From the NCBI GenBank assembly GCA_035489435.1, contig DATHKG010000181.1: 64,000 nt of DNA; one strand, written 5' to 3'. The notes beneath the pieces were generated by a model. It saw only the letters and a list, made by a program, of their open reading frames with translations. It did no database searches and was not told where the DNA came from. Positions 26,776 to 37,200 of this stretch are shown here, piece by piece (position 1 is the stretch's first letter; the number at the start of each line of letters is the position of its first letter). This DNA is from DATHKG01 sp035489435. GTDB taxonomy: Bacteria; Bacteroidota; Bacteroidia; Chitinophagales; Chitinophagaceae. The position numbers were made by a program, and so were the translations under genes.

Positions 26776-27651
26776 ATGCCGGCAACCTCTTTTGCTGTTA
26801 AGATACTTGTTTCCCTGGGCTTATTACTGGCCAACACTATTTTTGCGAATCCCGGGATCGTTAATGGATCAGCAAGTTTTAAACCATTATTTAAAGCGAT
26901 TGCATTTTTTACGTGCAGGAATGATAAGGCACATATAAGTTTTGTGAAAGAAGCAAATAAGTGGTTTACCGATGTCGCCGGTAAGAATAATTTCTCCTAT
27001 GACACCACTTCAGACTGGGGTAAAATGAATTCTTCAACGCTCAGCAAATATCAGTTAGTGATATTCCTTGATACCCGTCCGGATAAAACCGATCAGAGAG
27101 ATGCATTTGAACAATACATGAAAAATGGTGGAGCCTGGATCGGATTTCATTTTGCCGGTTTTGCATTAACGCCTTCCGACTTCCCTCAAAACTGGAATTG
27201 GTACCACCAGGAATTCCTTGGGGCTGGGGAATACGTTAGCAATACATGGCGGCCTACTTCCGCTTTTTTAAAAATCGAGAAGAAAAATCATCCTGGAATG
27301 AAAACAATTCCGGGCCTGTTCAAATCTTCGCCCAATGAATGGTATCGCTGGAGTAATGATCTTCGTTTAAACCCGGATATTGAAATCCTGGTTTCAATTG
27401 ATTCCAGCAGCTTCCCGCTTGGCACCGGGCCAAAGAAACATGAAATATGGTATAGCGGATATTACCCGGTTGTGTGGACCAACAAAAAGTATAAGATGAT
27501 TTATTTCAATATGGGCCATAACGATATTGATTACGAAAACGGCACCAACAAGGAACTGTCATTTACTTTCAACAATCCCATTCAGAACAAACTTATTCTT
27601 AACAGCGTGTTGTATTTAGGGCTTAAGAAAGTTATGAGTGATGAGTTATGA
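26776..27651 (+). CDS. secreted ThuA-like domain protein
   Basis: 291 residues with a signal peptide (ILVSLGLLLANTIFA). ThuA fold hallmarks: AIAFFTCRNDKAH, QLVIFLDTRPDKTDQRDAFEQYMKNGGAWIGFHFAGF and YYPVVWTNKKYKMIYFNMGHND, resembling trehalose-utilisation-type enzymes that often act on sugar derivatives in Bacteroidota. The last residues (VMSDEL and the stop) are encoded by the start of the GAGTTATGA repeat that follows the gene, so the C-terminus has been changed by that repeat. Confidence 0.82.
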   Translation: MPATSFAVKILVSLGLLLANTIFANPGIVNGSASFKPLFKAIAFFTCRNDKAHISFVKEANKWFTDVAGKNNFSYDTTSDWGKMNSSTLSKYQLVIFLDTRPDKTDQRDAFEQYMKNGGAWIGFHFAGFALTPSDFPQNWNWYHQEFLGAGEYVSNTWRPTSAFLKIEKKNHPGMKTIPGLFKSSPNEWYRWSNDLRLNPDIEILVSIDSSSFPLGTGPKKHEIWYSGYYPVVWTNKKYKMIYFNMGHNDIDYENGTNKELSFTFNNPIQNKLILNSVLYLGLKKVMSDEL

Positions 27652-27770
27652 GTTATGAGTGAGTTATGAGTGAGTTAAGAATGTAGAGTTATGAATGAAT
27701 AAAGTACAATTCATTCATAACTCTACATTCTTAACTCACTCATAACTCATAACTCATAATTCTCTTAAGG
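27621..27770. repeat. GAGTTATGA hairpin repeat between convergent genes
   Basis: A 38-base arm (27661-27698) is perfectly complementary to 27711-27748 around the 12-base loop ATAAAGTACAAT; the inverted symmetry extends in weaker form over about 150 bases into the ends of both flanking genes. The arms are built of GAGTTATGA and GAGTGAGTTA units. It sits between convergent genes and may act as a bidirectional terminator. Confidence 0.9.
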
Positions 27771-29003
27771 TTTTCCTATACGATACAGTCTTCCCTGTTC
27801 AGTCACCGCATACAGCGCTCCATCCTTACCTTGTGTGATATCGCGGAAACGCTGGTTTTCGCTTCCCAACAAACGTTCTTCTCCGGTGACTTTATTATTT
27901 TCTATCACAAGCCTCACAATATGCTGACCACTAAGTGCACCTATGAACAGGTTATTTTTCCACTCAGGTAAACTATCTGATGAATAGAAAGTGATCCCAC
28001 TTGGTGACACTACCGGATCCCAATAATATACCGGTTGTTCCATTCCCTCCTTCTGCTGGATGGCATCACCCACTTTTTCACCACTGTATTCTATGCCATA
28101 TGTAATCGTAGGCCAGCCATAATTTTTGCCGGCTTCGATCCTGTTCAATTCGTCACCTCCACGGGGACCAAACTCAACTTCCCAAAGATCTCCGGTCTGG
28201 GGATGAAATGCAAGCCCCTGTACATTACGATGTCCATAAGAATAGATCTCCGGTCTTGCATTGGCGTTAGTAGCCAAAGGATTCCCTGGAACTGGCTTTC
28301 CATCTGTGGTTATACGCAAAACTTTTCCGAGACCTGATTTAATATCCTGTGCCTGGGGACGGGTAACAAGATCAGAACGCTCACCGGTACTTACCACCAG
28401 GTTACCTGATTGGTCGATCAAAATTCTTCCTCCATAGTGAAGAGTACCTTTATAAGCAGGTGTTGCCCGGTAAATCACGGTAGCACCTTCGATTGTTTTT
28501 TCGTCTGCAGAAAGTTTTCCTTTTGCTACAGCAGTCAGGTTTCCTTCCGGCAATGGTTCAGAAAACACCCAGTACACAATCCTGTTGGTTGCAAATGCAG
28601 GATCAACCCTCACGCCTAATAGTCCACCCTGTCCGGCCGGATTCACCTTTGGAAGGCCTGTGATTGGAGCACTCAACTGGCCACTGGTAGTGGCTATGCG
28701 CATTGTACCGGTTTTTTCAGTAATCAGGAGACGACCATCCGGGAGAACAGTAATGCCCCATGGGGTCTTGAGGTCGGTAGTTATGGCCTTGACTTCATAA
28801 GGGGTGTTTGTTTTCACGCCACCGATACGGGTTTGGCCTGCGAAGGCCGGCTTATATTTTGAGTTCGGTTCTTTTGTCTCAACAGTTGCGCCGGCACTGG
28901 TAGAATCGGCGTTGGCAGCAACCGGTTCATTGCTCTTTTTATTTTCGCAAGCCGAAAAAACAATGGCAGTCACAATTAATGTTACAGGAAAAATTCTATT
29001 CAT
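27765..29003 (-). CDS. PQQ-dependent sugar dehydrogenase (lipoprotein)
   Basis: 412 residues. Lipoprotein signal peptide with Cys at FSACENKKSN, then a linker and the six-bladed propeller: LKTPWGITVLPDGRLLITEKTG, AGQGGLLGVRVDPAFA, LHYGGRILI, YGHRNVQGLAFHPQTG and GPRGGDELNRIEAGKNYGWP. The family oxidises aldoses using PQQ, in the periplasm. It is a close paralogue of the gene at 29291, in opposite orientation. Family level is clear; the sugar is not. Confidence 0.9.
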   Translation of the reverse strand: MNRIFPVTLIVTAIVFSACENKKSNEPVAANADSTSAGATVETKEPNSKYKPAFAGQTRIGGVKTNTPYEVKAITTDLKTPWGITVLPDGRLLITEKTGTMRIATTSGQLSAPITGLPKVNPAGQGGLLGVRVDPAFATNRIVYWVFSEPLPEGNLTAVAKGKLSADEKTIEGATVIYRATPAYKGTLHYGGRILIDQSGNLVVSTGERSDLVTRPQAQDIKSGLGKVLRITTDGKPVPGNPLATNANARPEIYSYGHRNVQGLAFHPQTGDLWEVEFGPRGGDELNRIEAGKNYGWPTITYGIEYSGEKVGDAIQQKEGMEQPVYYWDPVVSPSGITFYSSDSLPEWKNNLFIGALSGQHIVRLVIENNKVTGEERLLGSENQRFRDITQGKDGALYAVTEQGRLYRIGKP

Positions 29004-29290
29004 ATTAATGATTTATGCGGTTAAAATAAAGCGGTAAAAGTAAAGATAATTATCAAAGCGAAGCTGGTATCGAAATGTCAAAAACCCTACAAAAGCATAA
29101 CAATTTCATAAAGCCCATATGAAAAGGGTAAACTTATCACATTAAGAGATGTTTTATTTAGAAGTTGAGTAAGTCATATATTTATAGGCTCAACAATTGC
29201 ATCCACCTTAAGGCATGTTATAAGGAAGAGCTCCTGCCTTGTTCAAAGTTCTAAACATAAAACCAATAGATAAACATAAAATCAATAGAA
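29004..29290. other. divergent intergenic region between the two sugar dehydrogenases
   Basis: 287 bases, AT-rich, with no ORF and no clear repeat. It must hold the promoters of both dehydrogenase genes. Because the flanking genes form an inverted duplication, recombination between them could flip this region. Confidence 0.5.
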
Positions 29291-30514
29291 ATGTACAAAA
29301 AGTTTAAAGCATTTTTGCCTGCGTTTACCATGAGTATGATTGTCAGCGGGGCGATGGCTAATCAGCAACAGTCCCGTGATACTGCTATTGCACCTGTAGA
29401 AACCAAAGCTCCAAACAGCGACTACAAATCAGCCTTCGCAGGACAGACCCGGGTGGCCGGAGTGAAAACAAAAACTGCATTCCAGGGTAAATTGCTTTCA
29501 AGCGATTTAAAAAGTCCATGGGGAATTGCGATGTTACCAGATGGCAGGTTCCTGATTACTGAAAAACGCGGGCAGATGCGCCTGGCAACACCAGAGGGCC
29601 AGGTAAGCGAACCTATCTCAGGCATACCAGAAGTTAATCCTGCCGGGCAGGGAGGATTGCTTGGCCTCGCAATCGATCCGGCATTTGGCAGCAACCGAAT
29701 GGTCTATTGGCTGTTTTCTGAAAAAACAGGTGATGGCAACCTTACTGCAGTAGCCAAAGGCAAATTATCGGCAGACGAAAAATCAATCCAGGATGTAACG
29801 GTTATCTATAGAGCCACTCCGGCTTTTAAAAGTAACAATCATTATGGTGGAAGGATTGTGATTGATAAAACAGGAAATCTCATAATAAGTACAGGAGAAA
29901 GGTCTTCCATAGAATCCCGGCCCCAGGCACAGCATCTAAATTCTGCACTCGGCAAAATTATCAGGATCACAAAAGATGGTAAACCGGCCGCTGGTAATCC
30001 TTTCGCAGGCAAATCGGATTCAAGGCCCGAACTTTACTCTTATGGCCATCGCAATGTACAGGGTCTGGCCATCAACCCTCAAACCGGTGATCTCTGGAAC
30101 AATGAATTTGGTCCAAGAGGCGGAGATGAGTTAAACCTGGTACAACCAGGTAAAAATTATGGCTGGCCAACTATCACTTACGGTATCGAATATAGTGGGT
30201 CAAAAGTAGGTGATGGAATAACCCAAAAAGATGGCATGACACAACCGGTATATTACTGGGATCCGGTTATTTCACCCAGTGGTATGATCTTTTACACCGG
30301 GGATAATATGCCGGAATGGAAAAACAACCTTTTTATCAGTAGTTTAAGCGGTATGCATGTGGCCAGGCTCATCATCAAAGACAACAAGGTAGTTGGGGAA
30401 GAGAGATTGCTTCCTGAACTCGCTCAACGCTTCCGCGATATAACTCAAGGTAAGGATGGAGCGCTGTATGCAGTGACTGATCAGGGTAGACTTTATCGAA
30501 TAGGAAAACCTTAA
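29291..30514 (+). CDS. PQQ-dependent sugar dehydrogenase (secreted paralogue)
   Basis: 407 residues, roughly three-quarters identical by eye to the 27765-29003 product over the propeller (SPWGIAMLPDGRFLITEKRG, AGQGGLLGLAIDPAFG, NNHYGGRIVI, YGHRNVQGLAINPQTGDLW, GPRGGDELNLV). The N-terminus differs: a Sec signal peptide (FTMSMIVSGAMANQQ) and no lipobox, so it should be soluble in the periplasm. The 3' end is followed by the same hairpin repeat as its twin, in the same orientation relative to the gene, showing that the duplication covered gene plus terminator. Confidence 0.9.
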   Translation: MYKKFKAFLPAFTMSMIVSGAMANQQQSRDTAIAPVETKAPNSDYKSAFAGQTRVAGVKTKTAFQGKLLSSDLKSPWGIAMLPDGRFLITEKRGQMRLATPEGQVSEPISGIPEVNPAGQGGLLGLAIDPAFGSNRMVYWLFSEKTGDGNLTAVAKGKLSADEKSIQDVTVIYRATPAFKSNNHYGGRIVIDKTGNLIISTGERSSIESRPQAQHLNSALGKIIRITKDGKPAAGNPFAGKSDSRPELYSYGHRNVQGLAINPQTGDLWNNEFGPRGGDELNLVQPGKNYGWPTITYGIEYSGSKVGDGITQKDGMTQPVYYWDPVISPSGMIFYTGDNMPEWKNNLFISSLSGMHVARLIIKDNKVVGEERLLPELAQRFRDITQGKDGALYAVTDQGRLYRIGKP

Positions 30515-30648
30515 GAAAGTTATGAGTTATGAGTGATGAGTGATGAGTGAGTTACGAATGTAGAGTTATGAATGATTGTACTTTATTCATTCATACTTAT
30601 AAATCACTCATCACTCACTCATCACTCATAACTCATAATTCATAACTC
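30511..30648. repeat. second copy of the GAGTTATGA hairpin repeat
   Basis: Same build as the element at 27621-27770: GAGTTATGA/GAGTGATGA units, the block GAATGTAGAGTTATGAATG, a loop ATTGTACTTTAT (the reverse complement of the loop in the other copy) and a decayed right arm. It overlaps the stop codon of the small secreted protein gene ending at 30640. Confidence 0.88.
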
Positions 30649-31167
30649 AAATGAAAGGTTTCCTACTGCTACAGACGTAATGACCTCGGCCCAGGTTTCG
30701 TAGGCTGAAAGGGCAGGTTGGATGGGTAGTACACGTGCGTTTACCCAGTTTTTATAATTCAGCAGATAGGTTTTTGCATCATACTTCAGCTTATACTTAA
30801 AGGGATTTTGTATTTTAAGCATCATCCCCTCGTGTACTTTCTTTTTTGAAATTTGTGTGAAACTGATGATCAGCGTTTTTTCCGGGAATTTGTTTTCCGC
30901 TACCGCCCTTACATTTTTCACAACTCCATTTTCCTGTTCGATCTCAATAAAAACCGTTTCGCCGGGATATAACTGAACTGTTTGATCAGGTAACACATAG
31001 TTTGCTTCAGGCAGGTTTTCTTCGTATGTAGTTTTCTTGTCAACGGCAACTGTCAACAAGTAAGGCTTTCTTTTTAATGGGAAAAGATCTTGTGCACTAA
31101 CCGATGATGCAATAAACATCATGGTAATAGACATCATGGTCATTGAAAAAATAATCGCAGGTTTCAT
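30640..31167 (-). CDS. secreted protein of unknown function
   Basis: 175 residues with a signal peptide (MMSITMMFIASSVSAQ). No family recognised. The mature part is mostly beta-strands and mentions PGETVFIEIEQENGVVKNV and KIQNPFKYKLKYDAKTYLL, consistent with an immunoglobulin-like periplasmic domain. The last residues FEL and the stop codon come from the hairpin repeat downstream. Monocistronic; its neighbour upstream on the same strand is the TlpA-like gene, separated by a terminator. Confidence 0.65.
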   Translation of the reverse strand: MKPAIIFSMTMMSITMMFIASSVSAQDLFPLKRKPYLLTVAVDKKTTYEENLPEANYVLPDQTVQLYPGETVFIEIEQENGVVKNVRAVAENKFPEKTLIISFTQISKKKVHEGMMLKIQNPFKYKLKYDAKTYLLNYKNWVNARVLPIQPALSAYETWAEVITSVAVGNLSFEL

Positions 31168-31240
31168 AGTTTAGGTTTTATAAGGACTGATTAGACCAGC
31201 AAAAAAGGCCGATTCCATACCAAAATAATAATATAAACTG

Positions 31241-31271
31241 AAAAATGAAAGCCGCGTCGGAGCGCGGCTTT
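31241..31271 (-). terminator. intrinsic terminator after the SusCD-TlpA operon
   Basis: AAAGCCGCG (31248-31256) pairs with CGCGGCTTT (31263-31271) around a six-base loop. On the reverse strand it is followed by a T-rich stretch and lies 23 bases after the stop of the TlpA-like gene. Confidence 0.8.
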
Positions 31272-31294
31272 ATAAATTTATATTCCCTCCCTAT

Positions 31295-32566
31295 TTATTT
31301 TTTAACCAGTTCATCAATATCATGGTTGAACTCCTTAACAAACTCATCGTAATACTTTCCGGTAGCAGGACCCGAAAATCCTGTATGAATCTTCGCGACC
31401 TTACCCTGGCGGTCGACCAGTATCATTGTCGGAAATGAAAGAAATGTATTTAAGGCTGGCAATGAAGCCGCAACGGCCTGCTTGTCTGCCTTGCCTCCAA
31501 AAACCTGCGCATACCCGATATCATACTTTTCACGGAAACGATCCAGCGCTTTTTTGACGAATACAGGATCAGTCTGGCGCTCGTAGTGTATCGAGACCGC
31601 TTCAATTCCCCTGCTTTTATTCTTTTTATACCATGGAGATAAAAAATTCGCTTCATCTATGCAATTAGGACACCAGGTTCCCCCTATGGTTACGATTACT
31701 ATTTTGTTACGGAATTTTTCATCCTTTAGTGATACCAGCTTACCATCTGCATCCGGAAATGAAAAATCCAGCGTCGAATATCCCTGCTTCATCAAAGTAA
31801 GTGTAGATGCATCGGGCAAAGCTGCATTTTCATTTGGCACTCCAGTAAATACCTGGCTTGATCTTGAACCAATTGCTTCACCGGTCAATTTGCCATCACT
31901 GCTTATCTGACCTTTATAATAAGATGGTGACGATCCGATAAAAGATGAAAGCTGAAATTTGTTCCCATCTACCGTTCCTTCCAAATACCTTGAATCACCC
32001 GTTATTCTCAGAAATGTCCCTTTTAACTTATTCCCTTCCTGGGTGAACAGTCCAACTGCTTTTTCTTCTGTTCCATTTCCCGCCTTGAACAAAATATCAT
32101 AGGTTCCTGAAACATCGGCTACTGCTGTCGAAGAGCCGCTATCTTTAAACCGGTATGAAAGATTTTTTTTGGCGGTCAAAGGAGTTCCGGGTGTGTTGCT
32201 GTTTTGTTTTCTCAATTCACCTGATAATTCATCACCAACCAACTTCAACGCAAACTCGTTATCGAACTGGTCAAGCGACACTATCACAGAGTCATTCACC
32301 TGTTTAACGGACCCACCCTCAAACTTCTCATCTCCATTCAGGAAATATATAGCTGGCTTATTATCCTTGCCTTTCGCGAATTCAAATACAAATGGCACCT
32401 TAAGTCCCGGGCGGATTTCAAATTCACCCCGCCATTTGCCTTCAATAGGCAAAGGCCGTGAATTTTTTTGCTCAGTCATTACCGGAATACCCGTGTAACT
32501 ATAGGTGCTGTCTGCCCATCCGGTAAAAATAAGTATTGACAAAACTAGTACGATTGTTAATCTCAT
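31295..32566 (-). CDS. TlpA-like thioredoxin-fold protein with N-terminal beta domains
   Basis: 423 residues with a signal peptide (LVLSILIFTGWADS). Residues about 40-250 are a beta-sheet region with two lipocalin-like repeats (IEGKWRGEFEIRPGLKVPF; VSGTYDILFKAGNGTEE), typical of Bacteroidota exported redoxins. Residues 270-410 form a TlpA/AhpC-like redoxin with the active site GGTWCPNCIDE and a cis-proline loop FPTMILVDRQG. It would reduce disulfides in the periplasm. It is the third gene after SusC and SusD of the riboswitch-controlled group, so it may reduce or open a disulfide-containing substrate that the SusCD pair imports. This last part is inference. Confidence 0.82.
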   Translation of the reverse strand: MRLTIVLVLSILIFTGWADSTYSYTGIPVMTEQKNSRPLPIEGKWRGEFEIRPGLKVPFVFEFAKGKDNKPAIYFLNGDEKFEGGSVKQVNDSVIVSLDQFDNEFALKLVGDELSGELRKQNSNTPGTPLTAKKNLSYRFKDSGSSTAVADVSGTYDILFKAGNGTEEKAVGLFTQEGNKLKGTFLRITGDSRYLEGTVDGNKFQLSSFIGSSPSYYKGQISSDGKLTGEAIGSRSSQVFTGVPNENAALPDASTLTLMKQGYSTLDFSFPDADGKLVSLKDEKFRNKIVIVTIGGTWCPNCIDEANFLSPWYKKNKSRGIEAVSIHYERQTDPVFVKKALDRFREKYDIGYAQVFGGKADKQAVAASLPALNTFLSFPTMILVDRQGKVAKIHTGFSGPATGKYYDEFVKEFNHDIDELVKK

Positions 32567-32619
32567 ATTTGAAATAATTAGCCGGTTTATAACGAAATTA
32601 TGTGTTAATATATTAAACC

Positions 32620-32683
32620 AGCGTTAAAGCAGGTAAGCGTTAAATCAGTCAAGCGTTAAAGCAGGTAAGCGTCAAGACAAGTA
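32620..32683. repeat. four 16-base tandem repeats after the SusD gene
   Basis: Units AGCGTTAAAGCAGGTA, AGCGTTAAATCAGTCA, AGCGTTAAAGCAGGTA and AGCGTCAAGACAAGTA follow one another exactly in steps of 16 bases (32620, 32636, 32652, 32668), just past the stop of the SusD gene. Confidence 0.85.
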
Positions 32684-32691
32684 TTCAGATA

Positions 32692-34125
32692 CTAAAACAA
32701 GTCAAACCAGAGTTTTGTTGTCAGCAAATCTGTTCCCTGGTTTGCCACTGCTGCCTTATAACTATCCCCGTTAAGCGATTGCTCAGTGCCGGGATAGATG
32801 AACCTCACCGGTATCTCTCCATTTAACACCGTATTGGCTGATGCGGTCAGCACCGGGTAATCCAGTCTTCTTCTTTCCGCAAATGACTCAAGTCCCTGGC
32901 CAAATAAAGCGATCCACTTTTGTTCACCAATAGATTTTTTGAAATTACTATTGTCAAACTGTACACCCGGCTGAGCAAGATAAGTAGCAGTTGCAGATTC
33001 TGAAATACCATATTGTTTAAACGAAGCACTGATTGCCTGCTGATACAGTACCGCGGCATTTTCAGTGGTAAAGCCTCGCGCCGCTGCTTCTGCCCTGTCA
33101 AAAAGAAGTTCGGAATAACTAAAAATAATGGCAGGAGATTGTGGTGTGAGAAAGGATGCACCAGGCTTCGAAGTTTTTGCAAATCCAAGATTGCTTGCTT
33201 CTGAATTCGTCAAACCATTGGGTATGCCCACATATTCCTGCGGAGTTGGTGTTTGAGTTTTGCTTGCGAACACGGTAAGCCTGGGATCATTTAACTGGAA
33301 CAATTTATCAGTCACGGTTTTGCTTATCCGATAATCATCTCTTGTTTCAAATAAAGCGCTGACGGGATTCTGTTGTGGCGAAGTAAGATATATTAACTGT
33401 GCATTATCAGCATTGTCGCTGATCAAAACATCGCCCGCAGCATTGATTTCATCAAGCACTTGTTTTGATTTAGCTGGCTCTTTGTCTGCAATGCGAAGGG
33501 CAATCCGCAACCTTAAAGAGTTAGCCAGTTTTTGCCATTTCGTAATATTACCTGAATAGATAATGTCACCGGATATTGCCTTGCCGGAAGGTTGTAGCAA
33601 TGATTTCGCCGTTTTCAGTTCTTCAAGCAAGCCAAAATAAATGTCTTTCTGTTTGTCATAAGCTGGCGATATATATTTATCAAGAGCAGCAGCCTGAGTA
33701 TACGGCACATCGCCATAAGCATCTGTCATTAACTGAAAGATCCAGGACCGGAGGATAATGGCAACTCCTTTATAATTTGGGTTAGCTGTTTCGTCTGCCA
33801 GTTTTATGATCTCATTCAGATTCGTGATGCCCTGTGAATAACCGGTCGTCCAAAGACTCGTAAAGCTACTGTTGGAAAATATAAAACGATCTTCTTCCGT
33901 ATACTGAATCTTAGCCCAGTGCTGTACAAAAAGAAGACTTGAATTCATGGTATTTGCTGTTCCCCAGTATGCATCGACGGTATTTTTTATTGCACCGGTC
34001 AAAAGATAATCCGGCTGCGCATTTTCAGTGGCATTGGGATTTGTATTTACTTCGTCGAGCTCCTTGTTGCAGGCTGTTAAACCAATCGCAAGGAAAAGCG
34101 CTATATGATAAACTGTTTTTTTCAT
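32692..34125 (-). CDS. SusD/RagB-like outer-membrane lipoprotein
   Basis: 477 residues. Lipoprotein signal with the acylated Cys in LAIGLTACNKELDEVN. SusD-like_2 type features: NPNATENAQPDYLLTGAI, the TPR-like helices with DAYGDVPYTQA and YDKQKDIYFGLLEELKTAKSLL, and the C-terminal SFAERRRLDYP. SusD proteins form the lid of the SusC transporter and determine the ligand. It is the partner of the SusC gene 77 bases upstream, and the gap holds tandem repeats. The ligand is probably a sulfur compound, judging from the regulation, not from the protein itself. Confidence 0.9.
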   Translation of the reverse strand: MKKTVYHIALFLAIGLTACNKELDEVNTNPNATENAQPDYLLTGAIKNTVDAYWGTANTMNSSLLFVQHWAKIQYTEEDRFIFSNSSFTSLWTTGYSQGITNLNEIIKLADETANPNYKGVAIILRSWIFQLMTDAYGDVPYTQAAALDKYISPAYDKQKDIYFGLLEELKTAKSLLQPSGKAISGDIIYSGNITKWQKLANSLRLRIALRIADKEPAKSKQVLDEINAAGDVLISDNADNAQLIYLTSPQQNPVSALFETRDDYRISKTVTDKLFQLNDPRLTVFASKTQTPTPQEYVGIPNGLTNSEASNLGFAKTSKPGASFLTPQSPAIIFSYSELLFDRAEAAARGFTTENAAVLYQQAISASFKQYGISESATATYLAQPGVQFDNSNFKKSIGEQKWIALFGQGLESFAERRRLDYPVLTASANTVLNGEIPVRFIYPGTEQSLNGDSYKAAVANQGTDLLTTKLWFDLF

Positions 34126-34127
34126 GA

Positions 34128-34202
34128 TTGATGCTGTTTTGAATTCTGTGATGCTGTTTTGAATTCGGTGATGTTGATTTGAATCCGGTAATGCTGGTTT
34201 GA
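34128..34202. repeat. about four 20-base tandem repeats between susC and susD
   Basis: On the reverse strand the unit GAATTCAAAACAGCATCACC is repeated with drift (GGATTCAAATCAACATCACC, GAATTCAAAACAGCATCACA). It resembles the last codons of the SusC gene (GGATTTAATATCAACCTT). Confidence 0.75.
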
Positions 34203-37200
34203 TTAGAATCTAAGGTTGATATTAAATCCATAACTGCGTGTTGTTGGATTTGAGAGACTTTCCAATCCCTGGCCATTACCTGTATTGAAAGCCACTTCCG
34301 GATCGATGTCATCAACGTTTCTATGTATGATATAAAGATTCCGGCCAACCAGTGACACTGAAGCACCGACAAGACCTATCGAACGAATCCATTTTACAGG
34401 AAGATTATAACTCAGCTTTACTTCACGCAGCTTTACATAAGAAGCATCAAAAATATTCGCTTCATCGATTGTGCGGAACGACTTATAATATTGTTGAGCC
34501 GGTAAAATTTTTGAATTTGCTTTCCCGTCTTCGGTTACGCCGTTAAATATAATACCATCGTCGTATACGGTTTCGCCTGCAGGTGCAGAGGAGCCCTGTT
34601 CAAGTTTAACTGTACCATTTGCTTTGTTATTGCCGGGATAGTAATAAAACAAACCACCATTCTCGGCTCCTCTTCCAGGCAAGGTGGATGCGAGCACACC
34701 TGTATACGTGCCCGTTGCAAAAGTGCCGTTGTATATGGAACCTCCAAAGCTTCCATCTATCAACACTCCAAGACTAAAGCCTTTAAAAGAAAAAGTGTTG
34801 CTTATACCGCCGATCCAATCAGGAGTGTATTTCCCGAGAACTCTTTTCGTCGGATCTATTTTTGGAGTACCGGTTGCATTTACAATAATATTGTTTGCAT
34901 CATCTCTTAGAAACGCGTTCCCAAATAAGGTTCCATAAGGCTGACCAACTGCCGCTATGACCTGGGCTGAATTAGTAGCGATCACATAATTCTGAAGCAA
35001 CCCTTCCTGGTCGAGTTCTATCACCTTAGATCTGTTCAATGCGTAATTAAGGTCGATATCCCAGGTGAACTGGCTTTTGACAGGTGTAATTCCTAATTGA
35101 ACTTCAAACCCTTTGTTATTTATCTCTCCGGCATTGAGCAACTTGGAGCGGTAGCCTGTGGCAGGACTTACATCCACACTAAGTATCTGGTCATAGCTGT
35201 TTGTGTTATAAAAACTCAGGTCAACTTTTACCCTTTTATTCCATAAAACTGCTTCAGCACCAAGTTCAGTTGAATTTGTTGTTTCTGGTTTAAGATCCGG
35301 ATTCAGGTAAGCTGTGGATGCATTAAGCTGTGGGTAAGCTCCATAAGGTGCTCCAAACACATATGTGTTAAGCAACCTATATGGATCGGCATCCTTACCA
35401 ACCTTCGACCAGCCACCCCTGATCTTAGCATAATTGAGAACGTTGCTTTGGATCTGGAGCGCTTCCGTTAATACCACGCTACCGTTGAATGAAGGATAGA
35501 AGTAAGAACGGTTGGCTGCGGGCAAGGTAGACGTCCAATCGTTCCTGCCAGTTACGTTTAAAAACAAATAATTCCTGAAGCCTAACTGCGCAGAACCAAA
35601 TACACTATAAGACTTGAGCTTGCTATAGTTGTTAGATGATATTAAAGGATCCCTTGAATTGGTTAATGAGTAAAGACCAGCCACAGCCAACCTTGGAGCG
35701 CTCTGGTCATTCTGCTCAATATAGCGTGACCTGATATTACCACCTGCAAGTGCTTCAACGGTAAAATCCTTGTTGATGCGTTTATCATAATTAAACGTTC
35801 CTTCAGTATTTGTTTCATTTACTGTAAACGCGCTTTCAGAATACGATCCAAAAGGAGCACCGTTTGTACCATAAGCAACTTTTATTTTCCTGCGATCATT
35901 ATAATAGTCGGTACCGGAACGGAAATTAAAACTCAGACCTTCAATTATTTTATAATTCAGGGCAACACTACCTATCAAACGGTTTCGTCTTTGTTCAACT
36001 GTGTTTTCATAAGCAATAAAATAGGGATTACTATAATAGCTATTGTTCCAGTTGAAAGGAACACCATTTTCATCACGATATGGTTTCAGGCGGTTTATAT
36101 CAACCTGCCTTCCGAACCATGTGTATTGCAGCATCGTGCTTGTTGCACGGGTACCACCTGTTCCGGGAAGATTGTCTGAAGCAAGACGGCTATAATTTGC
36201 ATCGACAGTAACAGCGAGCTTTGGAGTTACCCGGAGCGTAGTATTTAACGCAAATGAATTTTTGCCCTGCCCGGAGTTCGGTATTACTCCTTCTTGTTTC
36301 AGATTGTTAAATGAAACACGATAATCAACTTTCTCGGTTGCGTCTGCAATTGAAATCCCATTGGTAGCTACATAACCTGTCCTGAAAAAATCTCTTACGT
36401 TATCAGGATGAGCAACAAATGGAACCGGTTCACCTTTGGAATAGAACTGTGGGATTAGTCTTCCGTCAAGTCTTGGCCCCCAGCTTTCATCAACTCCATC
36501 GTTTATACCTGCTCCTTTTCCATCCACATAACTAAACTTTCCTTCAGAGCCCTGGCCATAAGAATTCTGGTATTCCGGTAGTGTAAGCAAACTTTCAAAA
36601 ACAACATTTGAGTTTACCGTAATGCCTAAACCTTTTTTGGTTTTGCCTGTTTTTGTCTTGATAAGGATCACACCGGCAGCGGCCCTTGATCCATAAAGTG
36701 CGGCAGCATTCGGGCCCTTCAATACACTTATAGATTCAATATCATCAGGATTGATATCTGAGATTGTGTTTGCATAATCCCGTGCACCACCGGAATTTAA
36801 TTGAGAGTTGTCAACTGGAATGCCGTTGATAATAAATAGAGGCTGGTTATTGCCCGAAATAGAAGTTTCCCCGCGAATAACAATCCTTGATGATCCCATA
36901 TCACCCTGGCTGTTCGTGATCCTTACCCCGGCAACTTTACCAGCAAGTGCATTTACCAGGTTAGGTGTCTTTACTTCTGCGATATCCTCTGTTTTAAGCT
37001 CCTGTACTGCATAGCCAAGTGATTTCTTTTGCCTGGAGATTCCCAGTGCGGTTACTACAACTTCATCAAGGGCGTTGTCGCCGGGCTGTAAAACGATCTG
37101 GAGCGGAGCGTTAATGTTTTCCGTTTTGATCTCACTGGTCTGAAACCCAATATAAGAAAATACCAGCTGGTCATTCGAAGAAACAGTAATAGTGAATAAA

